From positions 3,038,001 to 3,102,000 of the forward strand of contig OW051493.1 in the NCBI GenBank assembly GCA_932521035.1: a DNA stretch of 64,000 bases, read 5' to 3'. Source of the DNA: Oscheius dolichura (lineage: Eukaryota; Nematoda; Chromadorea; Rhabditida; Rhabditidae). The translations under genes were made by a program, and so were the position numbers. Below are positions 27,251 to 38,800 of this stretch, one piece after another (within the stretch, counting starts at the first letter, position 1; every line of letters begins with the position of its first letter). Under the pieces are notes generated by a model, which was not told the DNA's origin, did no database searches, and worked only from the letters and a program-made list of their open reading frames with translations.

Positions 27251-30200
27251 TGATCAAAATGATAGAGTGACCTTTGTTGATCTGGACAGAGAGACAGGGA
27301 ACAGAGAGTGTTCAGTTGATTTCAATTGAAACAGGGGTCATGACGAGGGGTGAAGAAGACGGAAAATAAGCCCTGAAGGTCAATTTGTAATTATTATCAT
27401 CAGCCTCCACATCAGCCCGTCATTTTCCTTGAAATGATGTGTGTGCTCCAATGAGATGCAAAGTGACGAGGAGAGACGAGGAAGGGCATCTTTTGTACGG
27501 CTCGAGGTTACGGTGCTCCTTTGAGAATCTGAGGTCTTTCACTAGTTGCTGCTACCAAAACCAGTAGTCTTCGAAGTTTCTGCCTGGCCTTTCATAAGGC
27601 CTTGATTTGCCAGTTCGCTTTCATCAGTTGCTTTTATCTATTAGCCTTCGAAGGCGTCCTGAACAGCTCGTGATATCAAACACTTCCACAGGAGGTTCCC
27701 AAGAGATCCAATGGATACGGTCACGTCCGGGACTTCTCAAAAGAAAAAAAAGGCCTTGTCAGAGAGCCGTCGCCTCTACTTTGTCCCATTTTCTCTACTT
27801 CCTGGATTATTTAATTTCCTATCACCAACCACAAAAAATGACCACTGGGACAAAAGGCCGAGGCGACCAGACTATCACCGCCGTCTAGCCGGAAGCGCCG
27901 TGAACTGCTACGATACACCAATTTCACGAGGGGGGGGTTCCCGCGGCATAGTCTGCCACTTTTGTAAATAGCAAACAAACAACATAGACATAATAATTAC
28001 ACTATGACGTAAGAAATGAGGGAACCTGTCCTCGTTATGATGTTTCTCATAGGGACTGGGGCCGACAGTTGAGGGAGGGCGCCTCTACCTCTTCATAGCA
28101 GGGAGACATGGGCTTTTTTCGTCTAGATCTGCTGGTAAATATTTTCGTAATCGTCGAGTATCCGTAACAGAATCGTTATTTTACTATACGAGTGGTGAAT
28201 AATTCCAGATTAGGAGTGGCTAATTGTGAAACGGGATATCCCCCGCCTGGGGACCAGTGAGTACTTTACCTCCCGTTCTCTCCTGGCCCCTTTCTTGTCC
28301 TTCTCTTTCGAGTGAATATTAAAAATATACGGAGGGGATTATTATTTTGTGAGGACAATCGTTTGTCTGTGTGTGCCTTTTGAGCATGTTTGCGTACAAG
28401 AAGCTGCTCCCTCCGAGAACCAGCCGGCATCCGGTACACAGGGCCTCCGGCGGCACACGCGACGACGCTTCCCAAGGAGAGACGGCGACTTCTCCCCCTC
28501 CCAATCAGCTGATCCCAATTAATTCAAATATTTGCCATGCTCTCTAAATTATACACCGGAAGGAGATCCACCTGGATCGCCCGGCCCCGGATGGTCGGCC
28601 CATTGTTGTTGGCACCTGATCTTCTCCGCTCTGCTTCGTCCTCTTCTCTCCTCCCCGAATATGGTCAATATTTGTCTTTGCAATTGCAACCTGCCGTTTT
28701 TGGATCCCTCTCTCCCGTAATAATCACACATTGAGTCGTCTTTCCTCCACGTGTTTTTTCGGGAAGCATCCTCCTCTCTATTTGAACCCGGGAGGCCACC
28801 CTATATCCTCTCTCCCTCCCCTGCTTATTTACCTTTATTCTATTCTGGCCACGAGGTCCTTTTCTAGCCATTACGAGTCTCTTTCTCTGGTTGGGTACTC
28901 TAGTAAGGCGTGGCCGGGCCAGGACGAGACAATGGAGCACACTACGAGCCATTCTCTAAATGCTTAGTCGATGCCTTGTGACTCTCTCCACTCTCTGGCA
29001 TTCGGTTATTTCCCGGGATTTCCATTTCCCAAACGTCAGTATGCCCACCCAGTGTCAATATTTAGGCCTGATTTCGAACAGTTATACTGGCAGGGATCAC
29101 TTTACGAAGAAACGGTTTTCCCCTATTGTTCACGCTGTCGGGAATGACGGGGGGAGTTATTTCTGTGCTCTGGGTCTACCTTTTCCCTCCGTCATCACAA
29201 AACGTGCTCTGTGATCGTGTTCCATTGGAGTTTCAACAAGCTGGGCCTGGGGTTTAGGTGGGATCTCATCCGAGCCAGCCCAGCGCATAAAACTCTTACT
29301 TCTCAAATAAGAAGTTCGTCTCGAACCATTTCTTGGAAGTAGAAATGGAGAAACCCCTCAGGTCCCTTCGACACCCCCTAAAAATGTTCCCTTTGGGTAT
29401 CGCTTCCAGTAGCCCCCTTGAAATTTCAGAGACAGAAACAGAGACAACTCTACACGACCATCTTTCCTAGAGGAAGACGGCCGGAAGGTCTCCAGCTCCT
29501 CTCCTCTCGCCATAGGAGGCGCTAGAGTGCTTTTTGCAAATACAGCCATTGGGTCACAAACTACGAAAGGTTTTGGAATCTACTATGTCATTTTTTCGTC
29601 CTGGTTTCGAAATTTGGTGGTTTTTAGGCTGCGGAGAGTCAATTAAATAAGAGTTTGAGCGGAAGTTGTAGAGGCATTCGAGCCCCGTTTGTATGGCCCG
29701 GTTGTTAGGTGATGAAAGTCGACTTTTAGGCGGTCTAGAGTAAATCTCCTTCGTCCTCCCCCTCTTTTTTCTCTTGATGTCGAACTCTAGTTCCCTCCAT
29801 CGTGTCAATTACCAAAAACGGTTTCCGTCTCCTTTCTGTGAGTGACCTTTCTCTGACCTACGCTCTGCCTCCTCACCCGCTCGGCATCTTTTCTTTCCTG
29901 CCGACTCGCGACTCAACAAATACCTCCTGACAGTGCCAGTTCGCTTGGCATTCTCCCTCTCTCTCTCCCTCCGTTTCCAACTGGTTCTGATCTTTGACTA
30001 GAGGGTCTTATACCCCTCGCTGACCCCCCTCCTCGGACTTTTGTAAGTTCTCCCGAATGTGTATAGATTTCGTGTTTCGGGACTACAAATATTCAAAAAG
30101 GGGTGGGGGTGACTGTTTCTTCCCGAAACCATTCTACTCGCAGGGCTTTCTTTTAATTCAACTCGAGAAGAAGGGGAATAGTACAGCTTTTGACAAAAAT

Positions 30201-30872
30201 ACTATGACCCTCAAAAGTTGAAAAGAGCACCCTGTGTGCTGGCTGCTTCCCCAGCTGCAGCTAGTCACAATCCCCGCCCTCGCTCTTTTGACAGAAAACA
30301 ATTCACACAGTCTTCTGTTCCCCTAAATACGATGAATTAATAGGCGGTGCTCCGAGATTATGTTCTAAGTGAAGCCTGCCTCCTCTGTGCCCGCCTTGTA
30401 TGCCTGGCCGCTTGGCTTTCTGACCTAGACCGCTCCAAATCCTTCTTTTGTCCAGTTTCTGTTAGAGCAGCATGCGCTGTTCCAATTTCAAGTCATACAG
30501 CATGTTCTTCTAGGAAACTGTAATGTGTAAATAGGAAATATTCCATCGTAGAGGCTGCCCGGAGGTGGATAAAGCAATTCCGAGACCAAAAGTCTTCTAC
30601 CGCCTCCCTCTCAACACTCGGCCCTCTATTTGACTCTTTTTTGGTTCGTTCCCCCATTATGATGTCAAGTTCTTCCCCGACATTTATGTGAACCCCGACT
30701 GCTTGACGTTAGAGACTTTTTTGTCCGGAGAAACCTTCAGCAAACAGTGTACTCTCTTCCGGCCGGCAGGGTTAAGCTGCCCCACACTAAAGTATAAAGA
30801 CCTTCTCCCATCTCCTCTTCGTCTTTTTGATCTTCCACTTCAAATTCTAATCCAAATTTAAATTCAGGAGAG
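27250..30872. other. Gene-poor region, pyrimidine-rich on + strand, upstream of the DOMON/b561 gene
   Basis: No convincing gene was found. From about 27.5 kb the + strand becomes C/T-rich; in a selected example, 28621-28680 has 14 purines of 60. This is the mirror image of the bias left of about 27.2 kb and matches the sense of the gene at 30873. Open frames in the track-length range occur on both strands but lack splice signals or recognisable domains. The interval probably contains regulatory DNA and a 5' intron or outron. Confidence 0.55.
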
Positions 30873-32945
30873 ATGAGGTCCCTGGTGGTCCTCAGTCTGT
30901 CCCTCCTCTCAGCGAGCGCCCAATTCTTCGACCCCAGTACCTGTAGTACCCAGAAGGGATGTCTCTTCTCCCCGGCCGGCTGTAACCCCCAGTCAGGCAA
31001 CTGTGCCATCTCCTTTTCCTACCTGGTAAGGCCCTCCTCCCTTTCTTTTCGAGAAATCCCCTTCAGGAAGTAGGCGACCGTCTCCAAATGGAGCTCTACG
31101 GCCGCGTCTCTGGAGACGGCTACGTTGCGCTGGGTTTCTCTAACGACCAGCAAATGGTAGGTGAGAAAGAGTGCTAATTCTGTTCTCGATGGTTTTGTTT
31201 GCCATTTGACTCACCCGTAAGATATTTACAAGTGTTCAGTGGCATGTGCCGTGCAGTATGTTTGGGGGGTTTTTTTGAAAGAAAGTTAGTCTATGAGTCA
31301 GAGATCAGGGGTCGGTATGGAGGAAGATCAGCCGGCGACCGGGACAGTCATCCCATTTGTGGGAGGTTAACAAGCGGGGGCAAAAGTCAAATAGCCTGCC
31401 GACAGTCTATTCTTCCGTCTAAAAAGAGCTGATTCAGGGAGACGATACGGTAGTGTGGTGCGGCTCCCAAGGAGGACAAGTCCAAGCCGGGCTCAGCTAC
31501 AACGACGGCCGTACAAATAACCCGATTGTAAGCCCCTGCCCCTTCTTATTTGGTAATATCCTCATTTCAGACAGCCACCGGCATCCAGCAGATAAACAAC
31601 GTCAACTTTGCCAACGGGAACGTGTACTGTAGTTTTAGCCAGCCCCTGAATGCCAATGTCCAAAATGTCAAGCGACTCGACAGTGTCTACTATCCCCTAA
31701 TGGCTACTGGTCCCCTTCAGAATGGAAGTAGGCCATCCTCCTTTTCTTTCAACCTTCTTCCTTTCCAGGGCTACAGTACCATCAGAACAATAGGTTCGTC
31801 CTCCCGAGGACAGATTTCAGTGCGTATAAATCACTCGGCAATGGGCAGGTCGTCGTCAGCACCTCCTCCTCCATTCGTAAGAGCTCTTCCCACTTGCCCT
31901 ATCCCTTATTTTAGTCCAAGATCAAGGAGGAAAACGCTCCACTGCTGATAAACTGAGAATAGCTCACGGTAAGCCGTCCTCCCCTCTTCTAATAGACTCC
32001 TTCCGTTTAGGCATCTTGATGGTCCTCTCTTGGGGTATCTTCCTGGCCTCTGGTATCCTCTTCGCCCGCCATTTCCGCAACCACTGGCCAGACACCGTCT
32101 TCCTCGGGGTCAAGATGTGGTTCAACGTATGCACCCCTTCCTTTTATCTTCTTATTGCTCTTTGCAGATGCATAGAACATTGAATATGATCGGAATTGCC
32201 GGCACCATCTGCGGCTTTGTTATGATCTTCGTGGCCAGTGACTGGAGATGGCTCGGCCCCAAGGCTTACGCCTCCGCTCAGGAGGTATCTCAACCTCTTT
32301 CCCTTCTTTTCAAACCGGTGAATTTAGAACAGACAATGGGGATCGATCCACTCTATTCTCGGCCTCCTCGCGTGTGTCATCGCCTGGGCCCAGCCCCTGA
32401 ATGCCGTCTTTCGCTGTGATCCCCACTCTCGCGTCCGTTTCATCTTCAACTGGATCCATCGATTCTTCGGCTTCGGAGCCTATGTTCTAGCCCGTAAGAC
32501 AGTCTTTTAAACAGAAAGGAGTGACCCAATTCAGTGGCTGCTGTGATGATCGCCTGTGTCCATTTCACCGGAATGTTCAGCAACAGAGATGCCGCCCTCG
32601 GTATTTGGATAGCTTACGTCGCCGTCGTCGGCGTCACTCTCATCATCCTCGAAGTCCTCAGCTTTAAAAGTACCCACTGGCTCCCTTTCCTAAAGTCCCC
32701 TCCTTTTAGACTGGTGGACAGTCAGAAAGATCGGTCCCGAGATGGAGATGACTCGAATTGGAGAGAGCCCCGACTACGAGACTGTCAGCCGAGTATGTTG
32801 TCTCCATTTAAAGCAAGAAGAGACTGTCTTTCAGGTCCAGAACCTTCAGTCGGCCGTCATGTGCCTGTTCCTGATATGTGCCATCGGCCTGTGTGTCGCC
32901 CTTTGCGTGCTCATTGGATTGAAGCCGGTCGTCTCCTCTGTATAA
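30873..32945 (+). CDS. DOMON-cytochrome b561 membrane protein, ferric-chelate-reductase-like (FRRS1/SDR2 type)
   Basis: These proteins pass electrons from ascorbate-type donors across the membrane, often to reduce ferric iron. The start MRSLVVLSLSLLSASAQ is a signal peptide whose ATG lies 5 nt after an attcag acceptor. An extracellular Cys-rich stretch leads to a DOMON domain (GDGYVALGFSNDQQM, then DDTVVWCGSQGGQ and the GLSYNDGRTNNP block). A b561 core follows with four spaced candidate haem histidines: RIAHG with ILMVLSWGIFLASG, MHRTLNMIGIAG, SIHSILGLLACVIAW and FNWIHRFFGFGAYVLA. Two more helices follow and the C-terminus is a further helix (FLICAIGLCVALCVLIGL). Stop TAA is at 32943-32945. 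Introns are short except one of about 280 bp (about 31157-31437). The stop is 245 bp from the convergent M8 gene. Confidence 0.9.
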
Positions 32946-33189
32946 GTCGTCCTCCTCTCCCTCCTCCCCAGGCAAAAACGTTTGGTCTCAGATCTTTCTA
33001 TTTTCATGTAATCTCTCGCTGTGATTTACTGATATTTTCATGCTCAAATCAATGAAATCAAATCAATTTTTATACCGGAGGGAACAAGGAAGATGAAGGC
33101 GCGGGTCAACAGGGGAACACTTGGATGCCGGGTGACGCCTCGATCTTGTTGTCGAAGACATCCTGAAAAGGCGACCATCAGAGAGAACA

Positions 33190-35748
33190 TCAATTTGGTT
33201 TTGGAGAATAGTATTGTTCGGAGCATTGTTTCCTTTTGTAATCCAGACAATAATGAGAAAACCGTGGTGAAACTGGTTGAATATCGTCCAACTCGGCGGC
33301 TGCCGAGGTTGGGCCGGGGAGGATGGGGTTTCCATCAAAATTTCAAGGCTATTCGTCTTTTCGTAATTGCGGCCACTGTGCCTGTCTCCCTATCTACTGA
33401 TCGCGCTCCTTTATAGTCTCCCTCCTTACCTTGGCAATGGGACAGAATCGGGAAACAGTCGGCTCTCCGGTTAACCCCTTCATCCCTACCAGTGGAGTGG
33501 CCACGACCCCATTATCCTGCGCCCTTTCGTTCTTCAATGGGCTCTTCATACATTTCGACTGGAACCGTTGCACCGGGCCGTAGGTCTTTTTAACACAATA
33601 CTGAAGCATTTAAACACTCGATCCAATTCATACCGTAATGACTCCATTTCGAAGAGTCGCTCCATGGCAGAATGGCCAACCGGCTACCGTATGGCACGAC
33701 GACAGGGTGAAATTGCACCCCCAGCCTCTTCCATACCAATATTTGGAGTTTTCCTCGGTTATGGCTGTCTTGTTCACCACATACCATTGTCTGAAGGATA
33801 CCGTAACCCATGTAGGCGTTTCTTCTCACATGGGACCGTTAAAAGTCTCCTCCAGGATGGAGGCGGAGATCCAGGAGAACGGATTGAGCCCGTTGGACAG
33901 TCGCGGGGTCATCAGCTCATTTCCAAAAATGTATTCATTCAGATGGAATTTCTCATCCCCATCGGCCTCGATCCCCCTCATCTGTGGGCAGTTGAAGTGC
34001 TCTCGGACGGTTTTCTGGAATTATATTTTTGGTTCTAGACTAAAAAGATACCAGCGATTTCTGGGAAAAGTCCATAAAGTGGCGGACGGCCTTCTGCTTC
34101 TTGTAGCCGTCGAACCAGTTATATCCTTCGGGAGGCGGCGATCGCTGAGCCAGTTCAGTTGTGGTGAAGGTGCCATATCCCTAAAATGTTTATCTTAATC
34201 TTCCCATAATTTTCAATACACGGGTAGCTCAGCAAGCATCCCTGGTACCATACCCAGCCGATCCCAAAGGGCTCTTCTTGACGATACGGCCGCTGGAGAG
34301 GTTTGGCTCTCGTGAGACTGACCAGAGACATTCAGCCATATTTGGCAACTCCCCCCAGCAGATGGCCTGCTCCCAGTCAACCTGACCACCGGTGGACGAA
34401 GGGCTGTCCTTCTCGGAGAACGCTTAGACTCACCAGCGAGTGGAGTATCTCATGTCGGAAGAGGTCCTTGGCCGATCCGAAGTGGTCCCACCTCCTGTCG
34501 ACACAGATATTCAGAAGGCCGATTAACGGTCTACAAGGCTCCTTGACCCCCTCGTGAAAATGTAAAACAGACCGTTGATTGGGCACCGGCTCGCAGGGTT
34601 TCGCAGTGGCCAGGGTCTTCGCGTCTGTCTGGCAGTCTCCCGAATTCCTCTCAATGCTCAAGACAAAATTGTATCCATGTAGGGGAATTCCGTCGACGGA
34701 ATTCACCTCGACTGACCTGCCATTCTAAAGAAACTCTTCCTTTGTATATTTGAGGGATCACTCACTGTATCGATGGCCTTCAGGAGGGTCTCATTGTTCT
34801 GGACGCATTTCTGGAGTGTCCTCGGGTCAAGGAATATCAACGGTTCCCTCAAGACGGTTATTTTCGAGCTCAAGTCGTCGATCGCCGCGAAGAGGCCACT
34901 CTGAAATGGCTACTTGTCAACCGGGTCGGACCTGTCCAGAATTGGGCAAGGAGATTAGTTATTCTACTGTTTCGCTGATTGGCAATGACGTCATCTACGG
35001 CATCGGTCAATGCCACAGCGGTGACGACCGCCGCCCCCGCCGGATGGGAACCAAATGTGTCAGTGTCTTTTTTACCTCCTCCTTGAGATATACAAAAAGT
35101 GAGGAGAAATGGTTTAGAATGTTGATGGTGAGCGCCTGCGGTGTGCTGGTCTTCGTCGCCATTGGAATGACTGTTGTCCTCCTGCTGGACTACTTCAAGA
35201 GGAAGAAAGAGAGACAGGCCCTGGCAGAGGAGCAGGTCAACCTCGAGGAGGCCTTTGGCGGAACCGCTATCACCCCTGCAGCTGTAGCTATCTAATTCTG
35301 TTTAAGTTACTCGTATACTTTCAGAATATTTATGGTGTCTTGTGGGGAGACGGCGCCCGTTCCACTAAGAAGACGAAGGCTACAGCTGAGGACGAAAAAA
35401 CGCCGCTGATGGCTAAGTCGGGGCGTGACGACACCTCGAGCAAGGCTTCCAATAAAGGAAAGGAGGAAGACGACTCGAAGAAGATGCGCCCCATCGAGGA
35501 GGGAGATGTACCAGAAGAAAAAGGAGGCAGCCGGATCAAATGAGAAGCCGACCAATGATCAACATTTTTTGCGATTCAGTTGATATATAAACAGTTTAAA
35601 AAAATCTCACCTCAATTTGTGGAAGTGGTGGTAGATGAGAGGGTTGGACGATTAAGATTCTCAGATGATCGTACTTGAAGGAGTATGCCAAGGATATTAT
35701 GAAGAACAAAATTTTTGACAGCATTTGATGCATTGATGCGATTGCCAT
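33190..35748 (-). CDS. Invadolysin/leishmanolysin-type zinc metallopeptidase (M8)
   Basis: Exon 1 (35611-35748, 46 codons) encodes a leader with a hydrophobic run (LSKILFFIISLAYSF). The ATG lies 1 nt after an acceptor. Exon 2 (34766-34900) joins in phase 0 across a 710-bp intron. The catalytic exon has the zinc motif HEILH in FRHEILHSL, preceded by the M8 propeptide-side block CRPLIGLLNIC. Downstream exons give the third ligand region (FHLNEYIFGNELMT, with His and the Met-turn) and LSNGLNPFSWISASILEETF, then KYWYGRGWGCNF and Cys-rich segments. The active site is therefore complete. The 3' end is the weak part. I place the stop at 33192-33190, after a peptide containing YCLDYKRKQCSEQYY, but the last acceptor would be GAG rather than CAG, so the C-terminal exon may differ. 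The function is inferred: cell migration or glycoprotein cleavage in other animals. Confidence 0.82.
34985..35543 (+). CDS. Small single-pass membrane protein nested in the M8 gene's first intron
   Basis: Three exons (34985-35058, 35100-35283, 35325-35543) sum to 477 nt: 158 codons plus stop, all phases closing. The protein has a short Thr/Ala-rich N-terminus (MTSSTASVNATAVTTAAP) with an NAT sequon and one strong helix (LMVSACGVLVFVAIGMTVVL) followed by a basic stop-transfer (YFKRKKERQ). A long, charged, Lys/Glu/Asp-rich cytoplasmic tail ends GGSRIK. The layout implies a type I/III single-pass protein. I do not recognise a family. The whole coding region lies inside the 710-bp first intron of the M8 gene, on the opposite strand. 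The first ATG of the open exon is taken as the start. No acceptor immediately precedes it, unlike its neighbours, so an upstream exon is possible. Confidence 0.7.
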
Positions 35749-35809
35749 GCTGTTCAAACGTATAGTCACAACAATCTCAGAAAAGTGTAAATGTTACTAG
35801 TAATAAAAC

Positions 35810-35815
35810 TTTATT
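35810..35815 (-). terminator. Poly(A) signal AATAAA of the kinesin gene
   Basis: Read on the - strand, AATAAA lies about 35 bp after the kinesin stop and about 60 bp before the M8 start codon. It would serve 3'-end formation of the kinesin mRNA within the very short spacer. Confidence 0.6.
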
Positions 35816-35849
35816 TTGGTGTAATTCGAATAAAAATAAAACATACACA

Positions 35850-38800
35850 CTAACTTTTTAAAGATAAATACTTCTCCTTTATATTGGCATATTTTGTGCA
35901 TAAGGCATTGTGCTCCTTCACAAGAGCGTTGTACTTCTTAATGCCCTCCTCCAGTGTCTAAAAAACCGTTATCCAAATGTTCGAATGGCTTACATAATTC
36001 TTCTTATCTAATTTTTCAGTAAGCTCGTTGATCTCTTTCTCTTTGATCTTCATTTGACCGTACACATCAGACAGCTGATCACTTTTTATAATATTTTCCT
36101 AAAAACCTTTAACAAAATGTTCTAAACCCCTACATAATTCTTCTTATCTAATTGTTCTTTCAGCTCTTTAATCTTTATTTCGTTGGACACATCAGACAGC
36201 TGGCCATTTTTAATAATATTTTCCTTCTGTAAAATATATCTTGAACGTAGAATAAAAGTTTACGTTTATAAGGCGCTCATCTTCGATGTCGACGAGCTCC
36301 TTTTTCAATCGAGCATTTTCGGTCTTCAACCTTTCCACTTGAAATTTGAAGGTAGAATCCGACTGCGTGGTGCTACAACTACTTAACATCAACTGTAATA
36401 TAAGCTAACTTTTTAAGGAGATTAGCTTCTTGAACAGCTTTTTCCATTATCATCTTGGTGTTTTCCAGCTCAGTTTCTTTCCTCTTTATGGCATTATCAG
36501 CGTCGACTATTTGATTTTCTGCACAATTTAAAGAATCTTGAAGTTTTCTGTTTTCTTCAATAAGCTATAATATAAAATGAGTTATAGTATAAAATCAAGA
36601 TCAAACCGAATTAGTTTTCGATTCGATGATAAGGTCAACATCTTTCATCGTCGCACGAGCCTGTTCTAATTCTCTTCGCAAACTAGCGGTAATTCCTTGA
36701 AGGCGCACATTTTCCATGGATTTGTCACGGTTGAGACTTTCAAGCTAAAATATAAACGGTAAAATTTGTTATAGTCAAACTACGTTTGTAATCTTCCTCT
36801 CAAGGTCAGCAATTCTATTTTGGAAAGAAATCCTGTTCCTTTGATTTTCTTTTTCCAAGAAAGCCAATTTATTTTGAAAAACTTCGTCCTGCGTCCTATT
36901 AGTGTTTTTAACCTATAAATTGAATTTAATTAGGTTTGTAAAAGATAAACTTCGGCCAATTCTTGCTCCAGAGTGTTCGATTTTTTTGTTAACTCTCTTA
37001 TTTCGAAAATGGCATCTTGATTTTTTCGTGTTGAATGCTCAAGAGCAGAGGTCTTAGTGCTTAGAGCATTTTTGGACCTGGATAATGCACTCGTTAAATT
37101 TCTAATCTAAACCACAGATTACAAGATTATTACATTTCTTAAACTCACCTCCTCGTCTTTGCGAAACATTTGCTCATTTTGATCTTTCATTTGAGCTAAA
37201 AGTGTGTCCTTATAAGAAATTGACTCCAATGCATCCTTTAGTTTATTTTCTGTATTTTTACAGCGTAATTCCAATTCATTATGCTCGTCATGCTGAAAAA
37301 CTGAAACATGCCAATGCAAAGACAGACCTCTAACTGCATTTTCTTATTTACTTGTCGCAGTCTAGATAGCTCAACTTCCAACTGGCAAATGTTTTCCTTA
37401 TCTGAAGTCATTTTAGCAGATACAGCTTCTGTTATTTCAGTGTATAATTTACTACGAATAGCTTCCGATGCAGTCTGAAATAGCAGAAATAATTTATAAA
37501 AGTGCACTATTCGTACAAGAGCATCATCAAGATTTTTTTGAAGCCGCTGTACTTCATTTTTGCTCTGTTGAAGCTCTTCCTCTTTCTCAAGATACAATTT
37601 ATCTTCTGAGAGTGCTGATTGTTTCTAAATGATCAATAACGTAATTACCACATAAAATGCTTACCTTTAAAACTTCAATCTCTTCCTCAAGCTGTGACTG
37701 CTTAGTTTTCGCATCATTTTGTATCCGCAGTAACTTCTCTTCGGCAATATGCAATTTGGAAGAAATATCTTTCTAGAAACATAAATAAGCATCAACCTTT
37801 CTAAATTTGATACCTGTTCAATATCATTAAGAGCGACTGATTCTTTAAGGTCATAATTTAATTTTCTTATTGTTTCTCTCAAAGCATTCTCAATTTCTTC
37901 TTTTTCTTCAAGCAAAACCTGAGTAACACCTTATTAAACGATTTCCTAGACGAATAACCTTATGTGTATCAAGGTCAGCCTTGTAGTTTCCTATAAGGGA
38001 AGAGAGTTCTTCAATACGAGTAATTAGCTTTTCTCTTTCAATGATGCTCAGTGCGCCGAATCCAATTCGTTCCAGTAAGTTATTATTTTCCTTCTTCAAT
38101 TCAGCTTCGCTTGCCTCATTATTAAGCTAAGAAAATATTAAAGCCTGCTTAAAATCTTCACCTTTTCTGTTATTAGCTGTATTTCAAGCTGATCACCACG
38201 TTCAACTGCTCCCCCAAGCTTTTCTTTCAACCGTTCATTATCCGCATTAATCATGGAGATCTTGTTTTCACTATCATTCGTCAAAATGTCCCAATCTTTC
38301 TGGAATATTTCTATTGTAAAAAACGTCATGGCTTCACTTTTAGCTTCAAATTTGCCTCGCCCAACCATTTGATTTTACTTTGTAACTGGGTAGTTTCATC
38401 AGCTGCACTAATCTGAAAGTGATCATATAATGTTCAAAATGGACGCACTTTGATCTTCTTTATCTCGGTATTAAGTTCCTCAATTTTCATTTCATATTGT
38501 AAGCTGCGAAAACGAAGCTCTTCTAATTCTGCGAGATCATCAGCTGCTAATGTACTCGGTCTTAGTTCCAAACTACTAGATTCTGGGCTAATAGTGCTTT
38601 GTACTACTTGAACATTTGACAGTCTGTCGCCTCTTGTAGGGCTCTGAAGAATTATTTTAAAAGTCTTCAAAAAAATACCTCGTCATTAATTTTAGCAAGT
38701 TGAAACACGGGTACTGTTCTTTTTGCTGGCGGAGTGAACAAACTAGGAACGGCGAATGCACGCATGCCAGGTGCACAAATTGTCTGCCTTCGGGGAGCTC

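Noticed and set aside
33063..33410. Long - strand frame at the 3' end of the M8 gene, read straight through
   Set aside because: The peptide lacks M8 features; a shorter alternative frame with spaced cysteines was preferred, though the 3' end remains uncertain.
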